DNA of 64,000 nt from Planococcus salinus. Its GTDB lineage: Bacteria > Bacillota > Bacilli > Bacillales_A > Planococcaceae. Location: positions 124,001 to 188,000 of the forward strand of contig NZ_RIAX01000004.1 of the NCBI RefSeq assembly GCF_003719725.1, written 5' to 3'. Below the pieces are notes generated by a model that did no database searches, was not told where the DNA came from, and was given only the letters and a program-made list of their open reading frames with translations. The translations under genes and the position numbers were made by a program. This document shows, in pieces, positions 44,219-53,854 of the stretch. Every line of letters begins with the position of its first letter. The first letter of the stretch is position 1.

Positions 44219-44491
44219 TTAAACCGGCTGTTTCGCCTCTTCCAAGTACTCGCATAGTTTTCGGGTCAACCCACCGTGGCCATACTTCACTTTCCGATTT
44301 CCTAATGTACGGGCACAGTATTCGATGAAGCTCAGAATTTCTCTCCTGCGGCTCATGATGTTGTGGATTCCCTGGTCATAAAACCATTCGTCGATCACGT
44401 TATAGACTCCGCGATTGATTCCATATTCTGAGTGACAGATTTTTTGGAATGAATGATCTGTGAGATTGATGATATTTTTTTCTGTTTGCAT
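44219..44491 (-). CDS. Hypothetical protein between two flavin reductase genes
   Basis: 90 residues from the ATG at 44491, nine bases after GAGGTG; longer readings have no ribosome site. Soluble and mostly helical with aromatic residues (FQKICHSEYGINRGVYNVIDEWFYDQG) and a basic C-terminal half. No family recognised and no catalytic motif. The operon position suggests an accessory of the flavin-dependent step. Confidence 0.6.
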   Translation of the reverse strand: MQTEKNIINLTDHSFQKICHSEYGINRGVYNVIDEWFYDQGIHNIMSRRREILSFIEYCARTLGNRKVKYGHGGLTRKLCEYLEEAKQPV

Positions 44492-44569
44492 AACTGTCTT
44501 CACCTCATTAATCGTTAGGATTTCGGTAAGCAAAGCGGGCCGGGTTTTTCCGTTGAATCTAACCGGTTA

Positions 44570-45115
44570 TCAGATTTCTGCTGCAATCTTCCCTTTGCCT
44601 GCCCGGCTGAAATTTCGTGCTATCTTGGCTACTTTTTCAATTGCCTGCTGGTTCATCAATTGGTTTTGCTGGTCAAAGTCGCTGCTTGTAGTAAAGATTC
44701 GATCGGGCACAATATTCATCTCCAAATACGCAGCAATCGGCTCCAAGTAATGTTCTACAATTTTATGGTGCTCCGGGTTGCCGCCTGTCGCTGCAAAAGC
44801 AACTGTTTTCCCTTTGCAGTCATCCGTCGGGATCAAGTCCAGGAGGTTTTTTAATGCTCCGGGAAATGAGCCGTGCATCACGGAAGTTCCAATGACATAA
44901 GCGTCTGCTTCGGCAAACTTGGATATGGCCAATCGTGTGTCTTCATTGTATTCTTCGAATGGGCGTCCATTACAGAATTCCAGATTCAAGTCTTTCAAAT
45001 CCAGCAGCTCTGTTCGGGACTCCGGATTGACGTCCTTTACTTCCCTTAGTACGATTTCCGTTAAAATTTTCGTCTTCGACCCTACAAGTGATCCGCTGAT
45101 GCCTAAAATTTTCAT
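44570..45115 (-). CDS. NADPH-dependent FMN reductase (flavodoxin-fold)
   Basis: 181 residues. Flavodoxin-like fold with phosphate loop GISGSLVGSKTKIL, then GTSVMHGSFPGALKNLLDLI and FAATGGNPEH, as in NADPH:FMN/azo reductases of the SsuE type. It is a second source of reduced flavin within one operon, distinct from the split-barrel reductase. Confidence 0.88.
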   Translation of the reverse strand: MKILGISGSLVGSKTKILTEIVLREVKDVNPESRTELLDLKDLNLEFCNGRPFEEYNEDTRLAISKFAEADAYVIGTSVMHGSFPGALKNLLDLIPTDDCKGKTVAFAATGGNPEHHKIVEHYLEPIAAYLEMNIVPDRIFTTSSDFDQQNQLMNQQAIEKVAKIARNFSRAGKGKIAAEI

Positions 45116-45191
45116 GGAATCCCCCTTTCGGTTGAATGGTCGCAGCTTTCCTCAGCGATACCGCCGAAGAAAACGCTTCCACCATACACCA

Positions 45192-45986
45192 TTAAACTTT
45201 TTGTTCTTCGAACCAGCTGATGGCTCCTTTTAAACCGAATTCCTGGATTTTTTCATGCACCAATTTGATCCCTTCTGCGGTATGGATGATGGCATCCTGC
45301 TCCGGCCCGAACATGACGCTTGTACGGAAGCCCTGCAGCTCCATCGTCCGGTTGTGTGCTTTTTTCTTCAGCTTCAGAATGTCCAACGGTGTTTTTGCAA
45401 TGCCACGGGCAATGTTCAACGTCTCTTCTTCAAGCTCTTCCTTTTTAAAGCATCTGGCAACAAATCCATAATCGGCTGCTTCTTTCCCTGTAATACGGCT
45501 GCCGGCTGTCAGATCCAACATTTTTGCTCTTTGCGGTCCGACGTGCCAGCCCCAGTAAATTCCGACGAAGCCGCCGCCCAAAGGCAACGAAGGGAAACCG
45601 AATTGAGCATCTTCAGCTGCAATGACAAAGTCACAGCAAGCCAGTAATTGTGTGCCGCCTGCCAGTGCATATCCATCCACCTGCGCGATGATCGGTTTCG
45701 GGAATTCCCACACTCTTAACCAGCGCCTCGTGAAACCTTCCAACCGATCCCGGTCTTCTGTAACACTTGGATCTTTGTATTTCGATACGTCGTATCCTAC
45801 ACTGAAAGCGCGTCCTTTTCCTTTAATAATGACAACACTTACGTCATTGTCTTCTTCAATTTCCGTAAGCGCCGCATCAAAATCACTGAACAACTCCGCA
45901 TTTAATGCATTCAATTTGTCGGGTCTGTTTAAGATCAAATAAGCGATTTTTCCTTTTTTCTCAATGAGTACCTTCTTATCTTCCAT
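45192..45986 (-). CDS. Enoyl-CoA hydratase/isomerase-family protein
   Basis: 264 residues, crotonase fold. Oxyanion-hole segments KGKGRAFSVGYDVSKY and VDGYALAGGTQLLACCDF are clear. The usual second catalytic Glu position reads FGFPSLPLGGGFVGIYWG, so the exact reaction (hydration, isomerisation or C-C hydrolysis) is open. It lies 24 bp after the acyl-CoA dehydrogenase gene. Confidence 0.88.
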   Translation of the reverse strand: MEDKKVLIEKKGKIAYLILNRPDKLNALNAELFSDFDAALTEIEEDNDVSVVIIKGKGRAFSVGYDVSKYKDPSVTEDRDRLEGFTRRWLRVWEFPKPIIAQVDGYALAGGTQLLACCDFVIAAEDAQFGFPSLPLGGGFVGIYWGWHVGPQRAKMLDLTAGSRITGKEAADYGFVARCFKKEELEEETLNIARGIAKTPLDILKLKKKAHNRTMELQGFRTSVMFGPEQDAIIHTAEGIKLVHEKIQEFGLKGAISWFEEQKV

Positions 45987-46010
45987 CTGTTTTGACCACC
46001 TTTGTATTTT

Positions 46011-47243
46011 TTAGAATGACAAATCACCTTTTAACAATCTTTTCGCAATCGTACGGCGATGGATTTCTGATGTGCCGTCCGGAATTCTCAACAAACGTGC
46101 CATCCGGTACCCTTCTTCCAATTGAAGTTCATTGGAAAGCCCCATGCCTCCATGGATTTGGATAGCCCGATCGTATACGCGTCCCATCATTTCCGTGCAA
46201 TAGGCTTTCACCATAGAAATCTCTTTTGTAGGCGGCTTCTTGCTTGTCTCAATTTTCCAGGCGCAATTCAATGCCATATTTCTCGCTGCGTAGATATCCA
46301 TGGCGCATTCTGCCAGCATGTTCTGAATCGTTTGATGCTCTTCGATGGTTTTTCCGAATGTTTTCCGGATCTTTGAATATTCTACTGCTTTTTTCAACGC
46401 CCATTGTGCCGATCCGATACATTTTCCGCTCATTCCCAAACGGCCTGTATTGATGCCGTTCATCGCTTTTGTAAATCCGTTGTCCAGTTCGCCGATGATG
46501 TTCTCTTCGGGAATGCGCAGGTTGTCAATGCTGATGATTCCAGCGTCTCCGCCCAATGATCCCATCGTGGCAATGACTGAATCTACTGTAAACCCTTCTG
46601 ATTTTGTCTCAACGAAGAAACAGGTGATGCCGCCTTTGCGCTCTTTCTGCAGTTCCGGATTGGTGACGGCAAACAGCAGGCAGTAATCGGCATAAGGTGC
46701 ATTGGTGATCCACTGCTTCGTGCCATTCAGCACCCAGTCGTTGCCTTGTTTTACAGCTCTTGTTTTAATGCCCCATACATCGGAACCTGCATCTGGCTCA
46801 GTCAGTCCAAAGCATAATGTTTTTTCGCCCGATCCGATTCCTTCAATGTATTTTTCCTGAAGTTCAGGTTTCAATCCTTTCAATACAGGAGTCAACCCAT
46901 TCGTAAACGGTGACGGGATGACGATCGCTTCTATCAGTTTCCGATTCGGGTAGGATTTATTGATTGCTTCCTGAACCAATAAGGCAGTGACGGGACCGAA
47001 TTCTTCCCCGCCCAGCTCTTTATCGCCGAACATGGTGTAAAACCCGGCTTTGGCTGATTCCATTCGCACTTTTTTACGCAGCGCTTCGACTTCCGGGCTT
47101 CGCCGTCCATCTTCTAAATAATAATTCCGCGGATTATGCAATAAGGATTCATTTGCATCTTCAAGCGGTATGACTACTTTCTCAATAAATTGTTTTAACC
47201 CACTGATAATTTCTGCTGTTTCTTCCGGAATGCTAAAGTCCAT
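46011..47243 (-). CDS. Acyl-CoA dehydrogenase
   Basis: 410 residues. FAD motifs LCFGLTEPDAGSD and KQWITNAPYADY, helical C-terminal domain with RKTFGKTIEEHQTIQ and QIHGGMGLSNELQLEEGYRMARLLRIPDGTSEIHRRTIAK. Introduces a 2,3-double bond into an acyl-CoA ahead of the hydratase. It follows the acyl-CoA synthetase gene by 17 bp. Confidence 0.93.
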   Translation of the reverse strand: MDFSIPEETAEIISGLKQFIEKVVIPLEDANESLLHNPRNYYLEDGRRSPEVEALRKKVRMESAKAGFYTMFGDKELGGEEFGPVTALLVQEAINKSYPNRKLIEAIVIPSPFTNGLTPVLKGLKPELQEKYIEGIGSGEKTLCFGLTEPDAGSDVWGIKTRAVKQGNDWVLNGTKQWITNAPYADYCLLFAVTNPELQKERKGGITCFFVETKSEGFTVDSVIATMGSLGGDAGIISIDNLRIPEENIIGELDNGFTKAMNGINTGRLGMSGKCIGSAQWALKKAVEYSKIRKTFGKTIEEHQTIQNMLAECAMDIYAARNMALNCAWKIETSKKPPTKEISMVKAYCTEMMGRVYDRAIQIHGGMGLSNELQLEEGYRMARLLRIPDGTSEIHRRTIAKRLLKGDLSF

Positions 47244-47260
47244 TCTTTTCTCCCCTTTTC

Positions 47261-49399
47261 TTATTTAGATGCAATTAATGCAGAACGTTCTTCTCTGACC
47301 TGGTTTTCCAGCGTCATTAACCCATCGGCCACTTTTACCCCTTCGCCTTCGGTAAACACCATTACAGGGTTCAAGTCGGCTTCGGCTATCTGCTCCGGGT
47401 TACTGGCGATAAAGTGACTGAATTTCGAAATCAAACTGCTCAATTCTTTCGTATCGTACGCCGGTTTCCCACGGTACGATTTAAGAATGAGGCTCGCCTG
47501 CAGTTCTTCGATCATTTTTTCGGCTTCATTGACCGACACCGGCGCTTTTCTCATCGATACATCTTTTAATACTTCGATATAGACGCCGCCCATGCCAACC
47601 AGCACCATCTGGCCGAAGATCGGGTCTTTTTTGGATCCGATATACATTTCGACAGAGTCTTTTTGCAGCATTTCCTGGACCAGGACCCCTTCAAATCCTG
47701 CCCCCTCGGTTTCTTCGATGATTGTTTTCAACTCCTGGAACTTTTCACGCACATCTTCTTCGGTTTTTATCGAAAGGCATACGAGACCTTTATCGGTTTT
47801 ATGCAGGATTTGTGGGGACATGCCTTTCAGCACGACCGGATAACCGATTTCACCGGCGTAACGAACCGCTTCTTCCGCTGTTACAGCCAGCGCTTCACGG
47901 GTGATTGGAATATTATAAGAGGCCAAAATTTCTTTGCTCTTGTACTCTGTCAACAGCGAAGGAGAGTCAGCCAATTCTTTTCCTTTCGGAAACTCGACTT
48001 GTTCCGCCTCTTCTTCAATTACCGCTGTACTTAAATAATTCAGCGCCTTTGTCACAATCACCGCCCGGGTCGGATCATCAAGAACATATAATCCGGCATC
48101 ATTGAACATCTGCTTGGAAGTTTCAGAGTTGATCGTCACAATCATTTGCGGAATGTCCTTGAATAAATTCTTCACCTTCACCAATGATTTGATCCGCGCT
48201 TCCAATGAATCCAGCTTTAGTCCGGCGAACCCTAAGAAGACAATGGCCGAATCATATTTTCCACTTGATAAAACGCTTTCCATAAAATCTTCGAGAAGAG
48301 TCGGCATATAAGAAATTTGAGCGGTCGTGTCAATTGGGTTCTGTACCCCTGCAATCGGCAGGATGTCTCTCAACTTTTCCTTTACCGATTCCGGCGTTTC
48401 CGGCAGCAGCAGTCCATTCTCGGTAAGCTGGTCTGCCAGCAAAATTCCGACTCCTCCTGAGACGGTAAATACAGCAACGTTTCTCCCTTTAGGAAACGGC
48501 AATTTAGACGCTGCATAGGTGACATCCAGGAACTCTTCTATCGTATTCGCTCTGTAAACGCCATTTTGTTTAAAGATTGTATCGAAAACGGTATCTGCTC
48601 CGACAAGTGATCCGGTATGTGAAAGTGCCGCTTTCATACCCACATCCGTTTTCCCGACTTTTATCGCAATCACCGGCTTATTGTTTTCATGTGCCAATTG
48701 AAGCGCTTCAATCAGTTTGGCACCGTCTTTCGTGCCTTCGATATAACAGGCAATGACGTCCGTCCCCGGGTCTTCGGCCAGGAACTTGATGCAATCCGCT
48801 ACATCCACATCGCATTCATTACCGGTGGCGATGAAATAGCTGAAACCGATCTTGTTTTGCCTTGCCAGTGTAAATACGTGGGAACCAAATGCACCACTTT
48901 GGCTGACAAAACCGATATTGCTCTCAATCGGCTGCTCTTCTTCAATAATCGTCGAGAAGGTACTGTAAACACCTTTTTTCACATTGAACATCCCTAAACA
49001 GTTGGGACCGAGCACCCGGATACCATGTTTTTCAGCAAGTGCCGTTATTTCTTCCTGCTCTTTTGCACCTTGTTCGTCGAGTTCTCCAAATCCAGCACTG
49101 AAAATGATTACCGATCGAACGTTTTTCTCGATGCATTTTTTGAATGTTTCAACCACTGCTTGACTCGGCAAAGCGATGATTGCCAGGTCGACCTCCCCTT
49201 CAGCGGAAAGAATATCGGGGTAACACGTGAGATTATTGATGTCATCATATTTAGGATTTATCGGAAGGATTCTCCCTTCATAACCGTACTTTTGAAGGTA
49301 ATCCAGCGGCCGTCCCCCAATTTTTTTCTTGTCAGGAGAAGCTCCGATAATAGCGATGCTTTCCGGGTTGAACAGTTTTTGCAAATTATCATTTTTCAA
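47261..49399 (-). CDS. ADP-forming acyl-CoA synthetase (acetate-CoA ligase family)
   Basis: 712 residues, fused alpha and beta parts. N-terminal CoA-binding domain (ESIAIIGASPDKKKIGGRPL), ligase domain with phospho-His in AALSHTGSLVGAD, C-terminal ATP-grasp domain (EIGYPVVLKGMSPQILHKTD and LVGMGGVYIEVLKDV). Activates an organic acid with ATP and CoA, giving ADP and phosphate. First gene of the operon, 128 bp downstream of a sigma-54 promoter. Confidence 0.92.
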   Translation of the reverse strand: MKNDNLQKLFNPESIAIIGASPDKKKIGGRPLDYLQKYGYEGRILPINPKYDDINNLTCYPDILSAEGEVDLAIIALPSQAVVETFKKCIEKNVRSVIIFSAGFGELDEQGAKEQEEITALAEKHGIRVLGPNCLGMFNVKKGVYSTFSTIIEEEQPIESNIGFVSQSGAFGSHVFTLARQNKIGFSYFIATGNECDVDVADCIKFLAEDPGTDVIACYIEGTKDGAKLIEALQLAHENNKPVIAIKVGKTDVGMKAALSHTGSLVGADTVFDTIFKQNGVYRANTIEEFLDVTYAASKLPFPKGRNVAVFTVSGGVGILLADQLTENGLLLPETPESVKEKLRDILPIAGVQNPIDTTAQISYMPTLLEDFMESVLSSGKYDSAIVFLGFAGLKLDSLEARIKSLVKVKNLFKDIPQMIVTINSETSKQMFNDAGLYVLDDPTRAVIVTKALNYLSTAVIEEEAEQVEFPKGKELADSPSLLTEYKSKEILASYNIPITREALAVTAEEAVRYAGEIGYPVVLKGMSPQILHKTDKGLVCLSIKTEEDVREKFQELKTIIEETEGAGFEGVLVQEMLQKDSVEMYIGSKKDPIFGQMVLVGMGGVYIEVLKDVSMRKAPVSVNEAEKMIEELQASLILKSYRGKPAYDTKELSSLISKFSHFIASNPEQIAEADLNPVMVFTEGEGVKVADGLMTLENQVREERSALIASK

Positions 49400-49526
49400 A
49401 CATAATCAAACTCCTTTCATCTTAATTGCCTGTGTTATAAAAACTTCTCGGATAAATGAAGAGAGCTATGGGTTTAGTACTTATAAAGAAGGATTTTAAT
49501 TATTCGCTCTTCATATTCATATATAA

Positions 49527-49542
49527 AGCAATTACCGTGCCA
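49527..49542 (-). promoter_or_regulatory. Sigma-54 (-24/-12) promoter of the acyl-CoA operon
   Basis: Minus strand TGGCACGGTAATTGCT matches the consensus TGGCACG-N4-TTGCW in full, including the spacing. Transcription should start near 49515. Confidence 0.9.
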
Positions 49543-49607
49543 CTTAATTATGAAAATTTAAATTTTTAGATTTTTTAATTTTTGTGCGGCAAGCAAAAGC
49601 TTTTTTC

Positions 49608-49626
49608 TTTTCAAACAGGTTGAAAA
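49608..49626. promoter_or_regulatory. Candidate activator-binding dyad TTTTCAA-N5-TTGAAAA
   Basis: Perfect 7-bp inverted repeat 66 bp upstream of the -24 element, within the range used by sigma-54 activators. Confidence 0.35.
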
Positions 49627-49776
49627 CCTCGTAAAACAAGGGGTGCTGCCATAGAATCAAAAAAAAAGATAATGGATAGGCAACCTCTTTTTTTATTTAG
49701 ATTTTCTATTAATGAAAAAGTCGAAGAGAATCACCTTTTAGTGTTTCAGCTTGGGATAGTATGTCTTATTTTTGAA

Positions 49777-49794
49777 ACAAACGTGAACGCTTGT
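49777..49794. promoter_or_regulatory. Candidate upstream activator site ACAAACGT-N2-ACGCTTGT
   Basis: Eight-base inverted repeat with one mismatch, 235 bp upstream of the -24 element and just past the activator gene's terminator. Confidence 0.35.
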
Positions 49795-49811
49795 CAGATT
49801 CGGCCAGACAC

Positions 49812-49858
49812 CAAAAACCGCCTACTCGCAATCGAGAGTTCGATTGCGGGCAGGCGGT
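49812..49858 (-). terminator. Terminator of the sigma-54 activator gene
   Basis: ACCGCCTGCCCGCAATCGA pairs with TCGATTGCGAGTAGGCGGT (two mismatches), then TTTTTGG on the minus strand. Confidence 0.9.
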
Positions 49859-49905
49859 TCAGTAAGCTTCGCTTTTCCGATGTTTCGTAGAGTTTGTCTT
49901 TTCTC

Positions 49906-51843
49906 TCAAGCTTCTGCTTCTTCACTCAGTCTTCTCCAAAGGGTGCTTCTGCTGATTCCTAAAATCTTTGCAGCTTCCTTTTTGTTGCCATTGGTTTGTT
50001 CCAGCACTTCTTTGATTTTGCTTAATTTCACTTCCTGGACAACTTCATGATAAGACACTTTATCAACATGGCTGTCGTCCAGCAAAAAGTAATTTTCTTC
50101 AATCGCTTCTTTTAAATAAGCCACCACTTTGGATTTTGTAGCATTTTGCGGAGATTCTATATATGCAAATAGACGTTCCATTGTATTTTCAAATTCACGG
50201 ATATTTCCTGTCCACTGATGCTCTTCAAGAAGTGGCAGCATATCACCTAAAAAATGTTCAATCACTTCCTGAAAATGAGGGTATTTTCTTTGAGTGAATG
50301 ACTCTACCAACAACCCGAGATCGTCGGTTCGATTGCTCAATTTCGGCAAAAATAAATTCAATACACCAATACGATAATACAGGTCCATTCTGAATGTGCG
50401 CTTTTTGATTTCCTCGATCAGATTGACGTTCGTTGCTGATATCACTCGTACATTGATGGGAATGCCCGTTGAGCTGCCCACTCTTCTCACGACGTTTTCC
50501 TGCAGGACCCTCAATAACTTGGCTTGCATACTCAAAGGGATTTCCCCGATTTCGTCCAAAAAGATGGTGCCGTTATGCGCCAGTTCGAACAGTCCCGGAT
50601 TCCCGCCTTTTTTCGCTCCTGTAAAAGCGCCTTCGTTATAACCAAAAAATTCGCTTTCCAACAGATTTTCCGGAATGGCCGCACAGTTGATCGCCACAAA
50701 CGGCTGTTTCGCACGCAAACTCTCATTGTGTATGCTTTGTGCAAAAAGCTCCTTCCCCGTGCCGGATTCACCGAGAATCAGAATATTCGAATCCGAGCGC
50801 GCAAATTTTTTCGCTTTGCTGATCGCTTTTTTCGTTTGTTCGCTGCGGCCGACAATGTCGGAGAAGTGGTATTTGGCAATATCCGCTTTGTTGTTCATCT
50901 TCCGTCGGATTTTGTTTTCCTGGAGCTCCAATGTTTTTGTATCGGAGAAAAGCGCCAGCATGCCGTCAAAATTATCATTGACCCGAATCGGCAATGTGTT
51001 TAAAAAGAAAGTTTTGTTTTTATAAGAAACGACCATGTCTTTTACCACTTCGTTGGATGACAGGATTTCCAAAAACTCACTTTGAGGCAGAATGTCGTTA
51101 ATAGGCTTAGTCGTAACCTCTTCCTCGCCTTCCAAGTCAAGCAGTTTCAGGGCTTCATGATTAATGTTGATGATCCGGCCAATTACATTTAAGCTGATAA
51201 CGCCTTCATTGAAGTTTTCCAGAATGTAATTCTGCCTTTTCTGGTTGCTCTGTTCCAGCACTTTCGCTTCGAGAACGTTAAAAGCAATATCCACTAAAAG
51301 ATTTACACTTTCACTGCCATACCAAAGAACGCCTCTCATTCCCAGATCACGGGCCAATTTAACGACCAACCCCGATCCAACCACCACTTTCTGTCCTTCT
51401 TCCTTCAATTTATAGACGAGTTCTTCTGCGTCTTCTGCAGTTATGTACGTATGCTGGTTTATTTTAATCTTGAATATATTTTCCAATTGCTTCTCGTCGA
51501 ACTTTAAATCATCCTTTGAACTTCGAATGTATTCCTCACGATAATTAATGAGATTCACTTCACAATCCGTCTCGGAAGCCTTGGCTAATGCATTCAGAAA
51601 ATCCGCAGTTTGGATTCTCAAAGGGATGAGATGACCTCTGACGCCCAGTCTTTTAAACTCTTCGTAGAGCATCGCTCCGCAAAGAAGAATATCGTCATTT
51701 TTAATATAGGTTGGATTTTTCAAGATATATTTTGATTCCATGGATTGAAGCGTCAAATTTTTCATAGTGCCTTTTCGTTCGTCGATGGCTTTTTTTACAT
51801 AATCGTCCAACGGGGCAGAACCCGTCACCAACAGCTTTAACAT
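49906..51843 (-). CDS. Sigma-54-dependent activator with PrpR-type sensor domain
   Basis: 645 residues from the ATG at 51843 (TGGAGGAG five bases upstream). Residues 1-180 are a PrpR_N-type sensor, then a PAS domain (about 205-310), then the AAA+ domain with Walker A GESGTGKE, the sigma-54 contact loop GAFTGAKKGG and Walker B GTIFLDEIG. A C-terminal Fis-type helix-turn-helix follows (NKKEAAKILGISRSTLWRRL). It opens sigma-54 promoters on sensing a metabolite, probably the -24/-12 promoter just beyond its end. It follows the lactonase gene, 143 bp apart. Confidence 0.93.
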   Translation of the reverse strand: MLKLLVTGSAPLDDYVKKAIDERKGTMKNLTLQSMESKYILKNPTYIKNDDILLCGAMLYEEFKRLGVRGHLIPLRIQTADFLNALAKASETDCEVNLINYREEYIRSSKDDLKFDEKQLENIFKIKINQHTYITAEDAEELVYKLKEEGQKVVVGSGLVVKLARDLGMRGVLWYGSESVNLLVDIAFNVLEAKVLEQSNQKRQNYILENFNEGVISLNVIGRIININHEALKLLDLEGEEEVTTKPINDILPQSEFLEILSSNEVVKDMVVSYKNKTFFLNTLPIRVNDNFDGMLALFSDTKTLELQENKIRRKMNNKADIAKYHFSDIVGRSEQTKKAISKAKKFARSDSNILILGESGTGKELFAQSIHNESLRAKQPFVAINCAAIPENLLESEFFGYNEGAFTGAKKGGNPGLFELAHNGTIFLDEIGEIPLSMQAKLLRVLQENVVRRVGSSTGIPINVRVISATNVNLIEEIKKRTFRMDLYYRIGVLNLFLPKLSNRTDDLGLLVESFTQRKYPHFQEVIEHFLGDMLPLLEEHQWTGNIREFENTMERLFAYIESPQNATKSKVVAYLKEAIEENYFLLDDSHVDKVSYHEVVQEVKLSKIKEVLEQTNGNKKEAAKILGISRSTLWRRLSEEAEA

Positions 51844-51986
51844 GCAAACTCCTCCATTCTTTTCACAAAGAATGCAGACTTTCCTGGCTAAACGGAACAT
51901 CCACATAATAGTAGTTATTCTTCAGTTATTCCATAAGAAAAATATGAAATATTCCGTTAATTATAACATTATATTATGTCTCCTGC

Positions 51987-52931
51987 TCAATTATTTCGCA
52001 CCCACTCTTTTACATTCAACCGCATCATTTGATTGATCTGCTTTTCGGTGATGCCATTCTCCTTTAACGTGGGAATCACCTCATCCAGCAGAAACGTCAT
52101 CGACCAGTCCGGATGTGCAGCTTTCTTCAATGCTTCTGGCTTGTAACGGTCAGTGGTGCAGCAATAATCCTGTGACAAAAACATCCGGTTGGCGTAGCCT
52201 TTTTTCGCAAGTTCCAATACGGTTTCATTTCTTTTTTCGGTAGGCAGCGCAGTGGATAATCCATAACGGTCCATGCCTACGAAAGCCCCGCTGTCCAATA
52301 CTCTTTCGATATAGTCAATATTATCTGTATCCCCGCAATGGCCGATCAAAACATTTTCCATATTCACGCCTTCTTCCTGGAAAATCGCAACTTGTTGGAG
52401 CCCTGTCCCTGACGCAGGGTGAGAGTGTGTCATAATGGGTACACCAGTTTTATGATGAGCCCTGGCTACAGCCCGGATAATTTTTTCAACATCTTCAGTC
52501 ATCCCCGGTAAATCAGTTGCGCATTTTAGAAAACCGGCTTTAATCGAAGTGTTTTGGACGCCCACTTCAATGTCTCTGACAAATTGTTCTGCCATAAATT
52601 CAATGTCATTTGATAAAAACCGTGTAGGCAGATAGTGAAAAGAAAAAATCCCTGTAGCTGAAATGATATCCACATCCGTTTCCTCAGCCACCCGTTTGAT
52701 GAACCGGACATCCCTGTCCAGTCCCATGACAGTCGGATCAAAGATGGTTTGAACCCCCTGCTCTTTCACTGCTTTTACTTGTTTTACAGCCAGTTCAACT
52801 TCTTCTTCCAGATCATATAAATGAGGAAATTGGACCGCTACACTTTCAGCCCGCGTTCTCATATGTTCATGCACTAATGTTAATCCCAGGTTTTCAATAT
52901 CACGTTCGCCTCTTACGGAGTTGATGATCAT
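51987..52931 (-). CDS. Phosphotriesterase-family lactonase (PLL-like)
   Basis: 314 residues from the ATG at 52931, preceded by GAAGGAGG; the longer open frame upstream has no ribosome site. TIM-barrel with metal ligands LVHEHM (HxH), bridging Lys in AGFLKCATDL, His in MTHSHP, His in LIGHCGDTD and Asp in LSQDYCC; the GMDRYGL motif is typical of phosphotriesterase-like lactonases. It likely opens a lactone ring. Neighbours are an SDR dehydrogenase, TRAP genes and the sigma-54 activator. Confidence 0.9.
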   Translation of the reverse strand: MIINSVRGERDIENLGLTLVHEHMRTRAESVAVQFPHLYDLEEEVELAVKQVKAVKEQGVQTIFDPTVMGLDRDVRFIKRVAEETDVDIISATGIFSFHYLPTRFLSNDIEFMAEQFVRDIEVGVQNTSIKAGFLKCATDLPGMTEDVEKIIRAVARAHHKTGVPIMTHSHPASGTGLQQVAIFQEEGVNMENVLIGHCGDTDNIDYIERVLDSGAFVGMDRYGLSTALPTEKRNETVLELAKKGYANRMFLSQDYCCTTDRYKPEALKKAAHPDWSMTFLLDEVIPTLKENGITEKQINQMMRLNVKEWVRNN

Positions 52932-53003
52932 ATGAAACCTCCTTCTGTGTTTTATAAATTTCTGAGCGGTATCGCTCCTTCTCCTTGGCCAGTAAACGCA
53001 TAC

Positions 53004-53037
53004 AATTCGCGAAAACCTTCCAGGCTCTTCGCGAATT
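53004..53037 (-). other. Stem-loop between SDR and lactonase genes
   Basis: Perfect AATTCGCGAA/TTCGCGAATT stem with a 14-base loop in the 131-bp gap. Function unclear; no U-run. Confidence 0.45.
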
Positions 53038-53062
53038 CGCAAGGTTCGGCAGGGAAGCAGCA

Positions 53063-53812
53063 TTACCCTGCGGTATATCCGCCGTCAATCGGCAACGCCA
53101 CGCCGGTAATATAGGAAGACTCATCAGCAGCCAAAAACAGTACAGCATGTGCCACTTCGTCTGGTGTTCCAGGCCTTTTAAGTGGTGTATTGTCGATCAA
53201 GAGCTGACCTCTTCCGCTTTCAATCGAATCTTTCACCATTGGAGTCAAAATAATCCCTGGATGTATAGAGTTCACTCGAATATTATACTTTGAAAACTCA
53301 ATGGCAGCCGTTTTCGTCAAAAGAGTCACGGCCCCTTTTGCGCCCTGATATCCAGCAGATCGGCCGCTTCCTACTAGTCCCCAAATTGATGAATTGTTGA
53401 TGATCGAACCGCCGCCCGAATTCCGCTTCATCAGATTAACTGCTGTTTTCATTCCCAAAAAGACGCTTTTCGCATTCACATCGATGATGGTCTGCCATTC
53501 ATCTTCCAGCAGTGTTTCAATATTTTGGGCTCCTGGTATTCCCGCATTGTTCACAAGAATATCCAGCCTGTTGTAGTTGTCGTCAATGAAGTCGATGATG
53601 GACGTCCATTGATCACTTTTTGAAACATCTAATGGGATAAAATGAGCCTTACCCCCATTATTGTTAATTTGATTTGATATTTCTTCTCCTTCTTCCGAAA
53701 TATCAGAAATAATTACAGTTGCCCCTTCTTTTGCAAAAATCTTTGAAATCGCTTCTCCTTGTCCTTTGGCGCCGCCGGTTACTAATGCCACTTTCCCTTC
53801 CAATCTACCCAA
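53063..53812 (-). CDS. Short-chain dehydrogenase/reductase
   Basis: 249 residues, TTG start at 53812 seven bases after GGAGGG; the TTG five codons upstream overlaps that site. Classical SDR: TGGAKGQG cofactor loop, NNAG, catalytic Ser/Tyr/Lys in SSIWG and GYQGAKGA, and the C-terminal DGGYTAG. The acidic residue after the second strand (ISDIS) favours NAD. Probably oxidises the hydroxy acid produced by lactone opening, or forms the ketone before it. Confidence 0.9.
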   Translation of the reverse strand: MGRLEGKVALVTGGAKGQGEAISKIFAKEGATVIISDISEEGEEISNQINNNGGKAHFIPLDVSKSDQWTSIIDFIDDNYNRLDILVNNAGIPGAQNIETLLEDEWQTIIDVNAKSVFLGMKTAVNLMKRNSGGGSIINNSSIWGLVGSGRSAGYQGAKGAVTLLTKTAAIEFSKYNIRVNSIHPGIILTPMVKDSIESGRGQLLIDNTPLKRPGTPDEVAHAVLFLAADESSYITGVALPIDGGYTAG

Positions 53813-53854
53813 TATACTTCCCTCCAATTTAAAGACTAACAGTTTTTCGTATGC

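Larger units (their letters stand above)
49400..49905. other. Control region of the acyl-CoA operon
   Basis: Contains the sigma-54 promoter, two candidate activator sites (dyads at 49608-49626 and 49777-49794) and the activator gene's terminator. No coding sequence. Confidence 0.7.
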
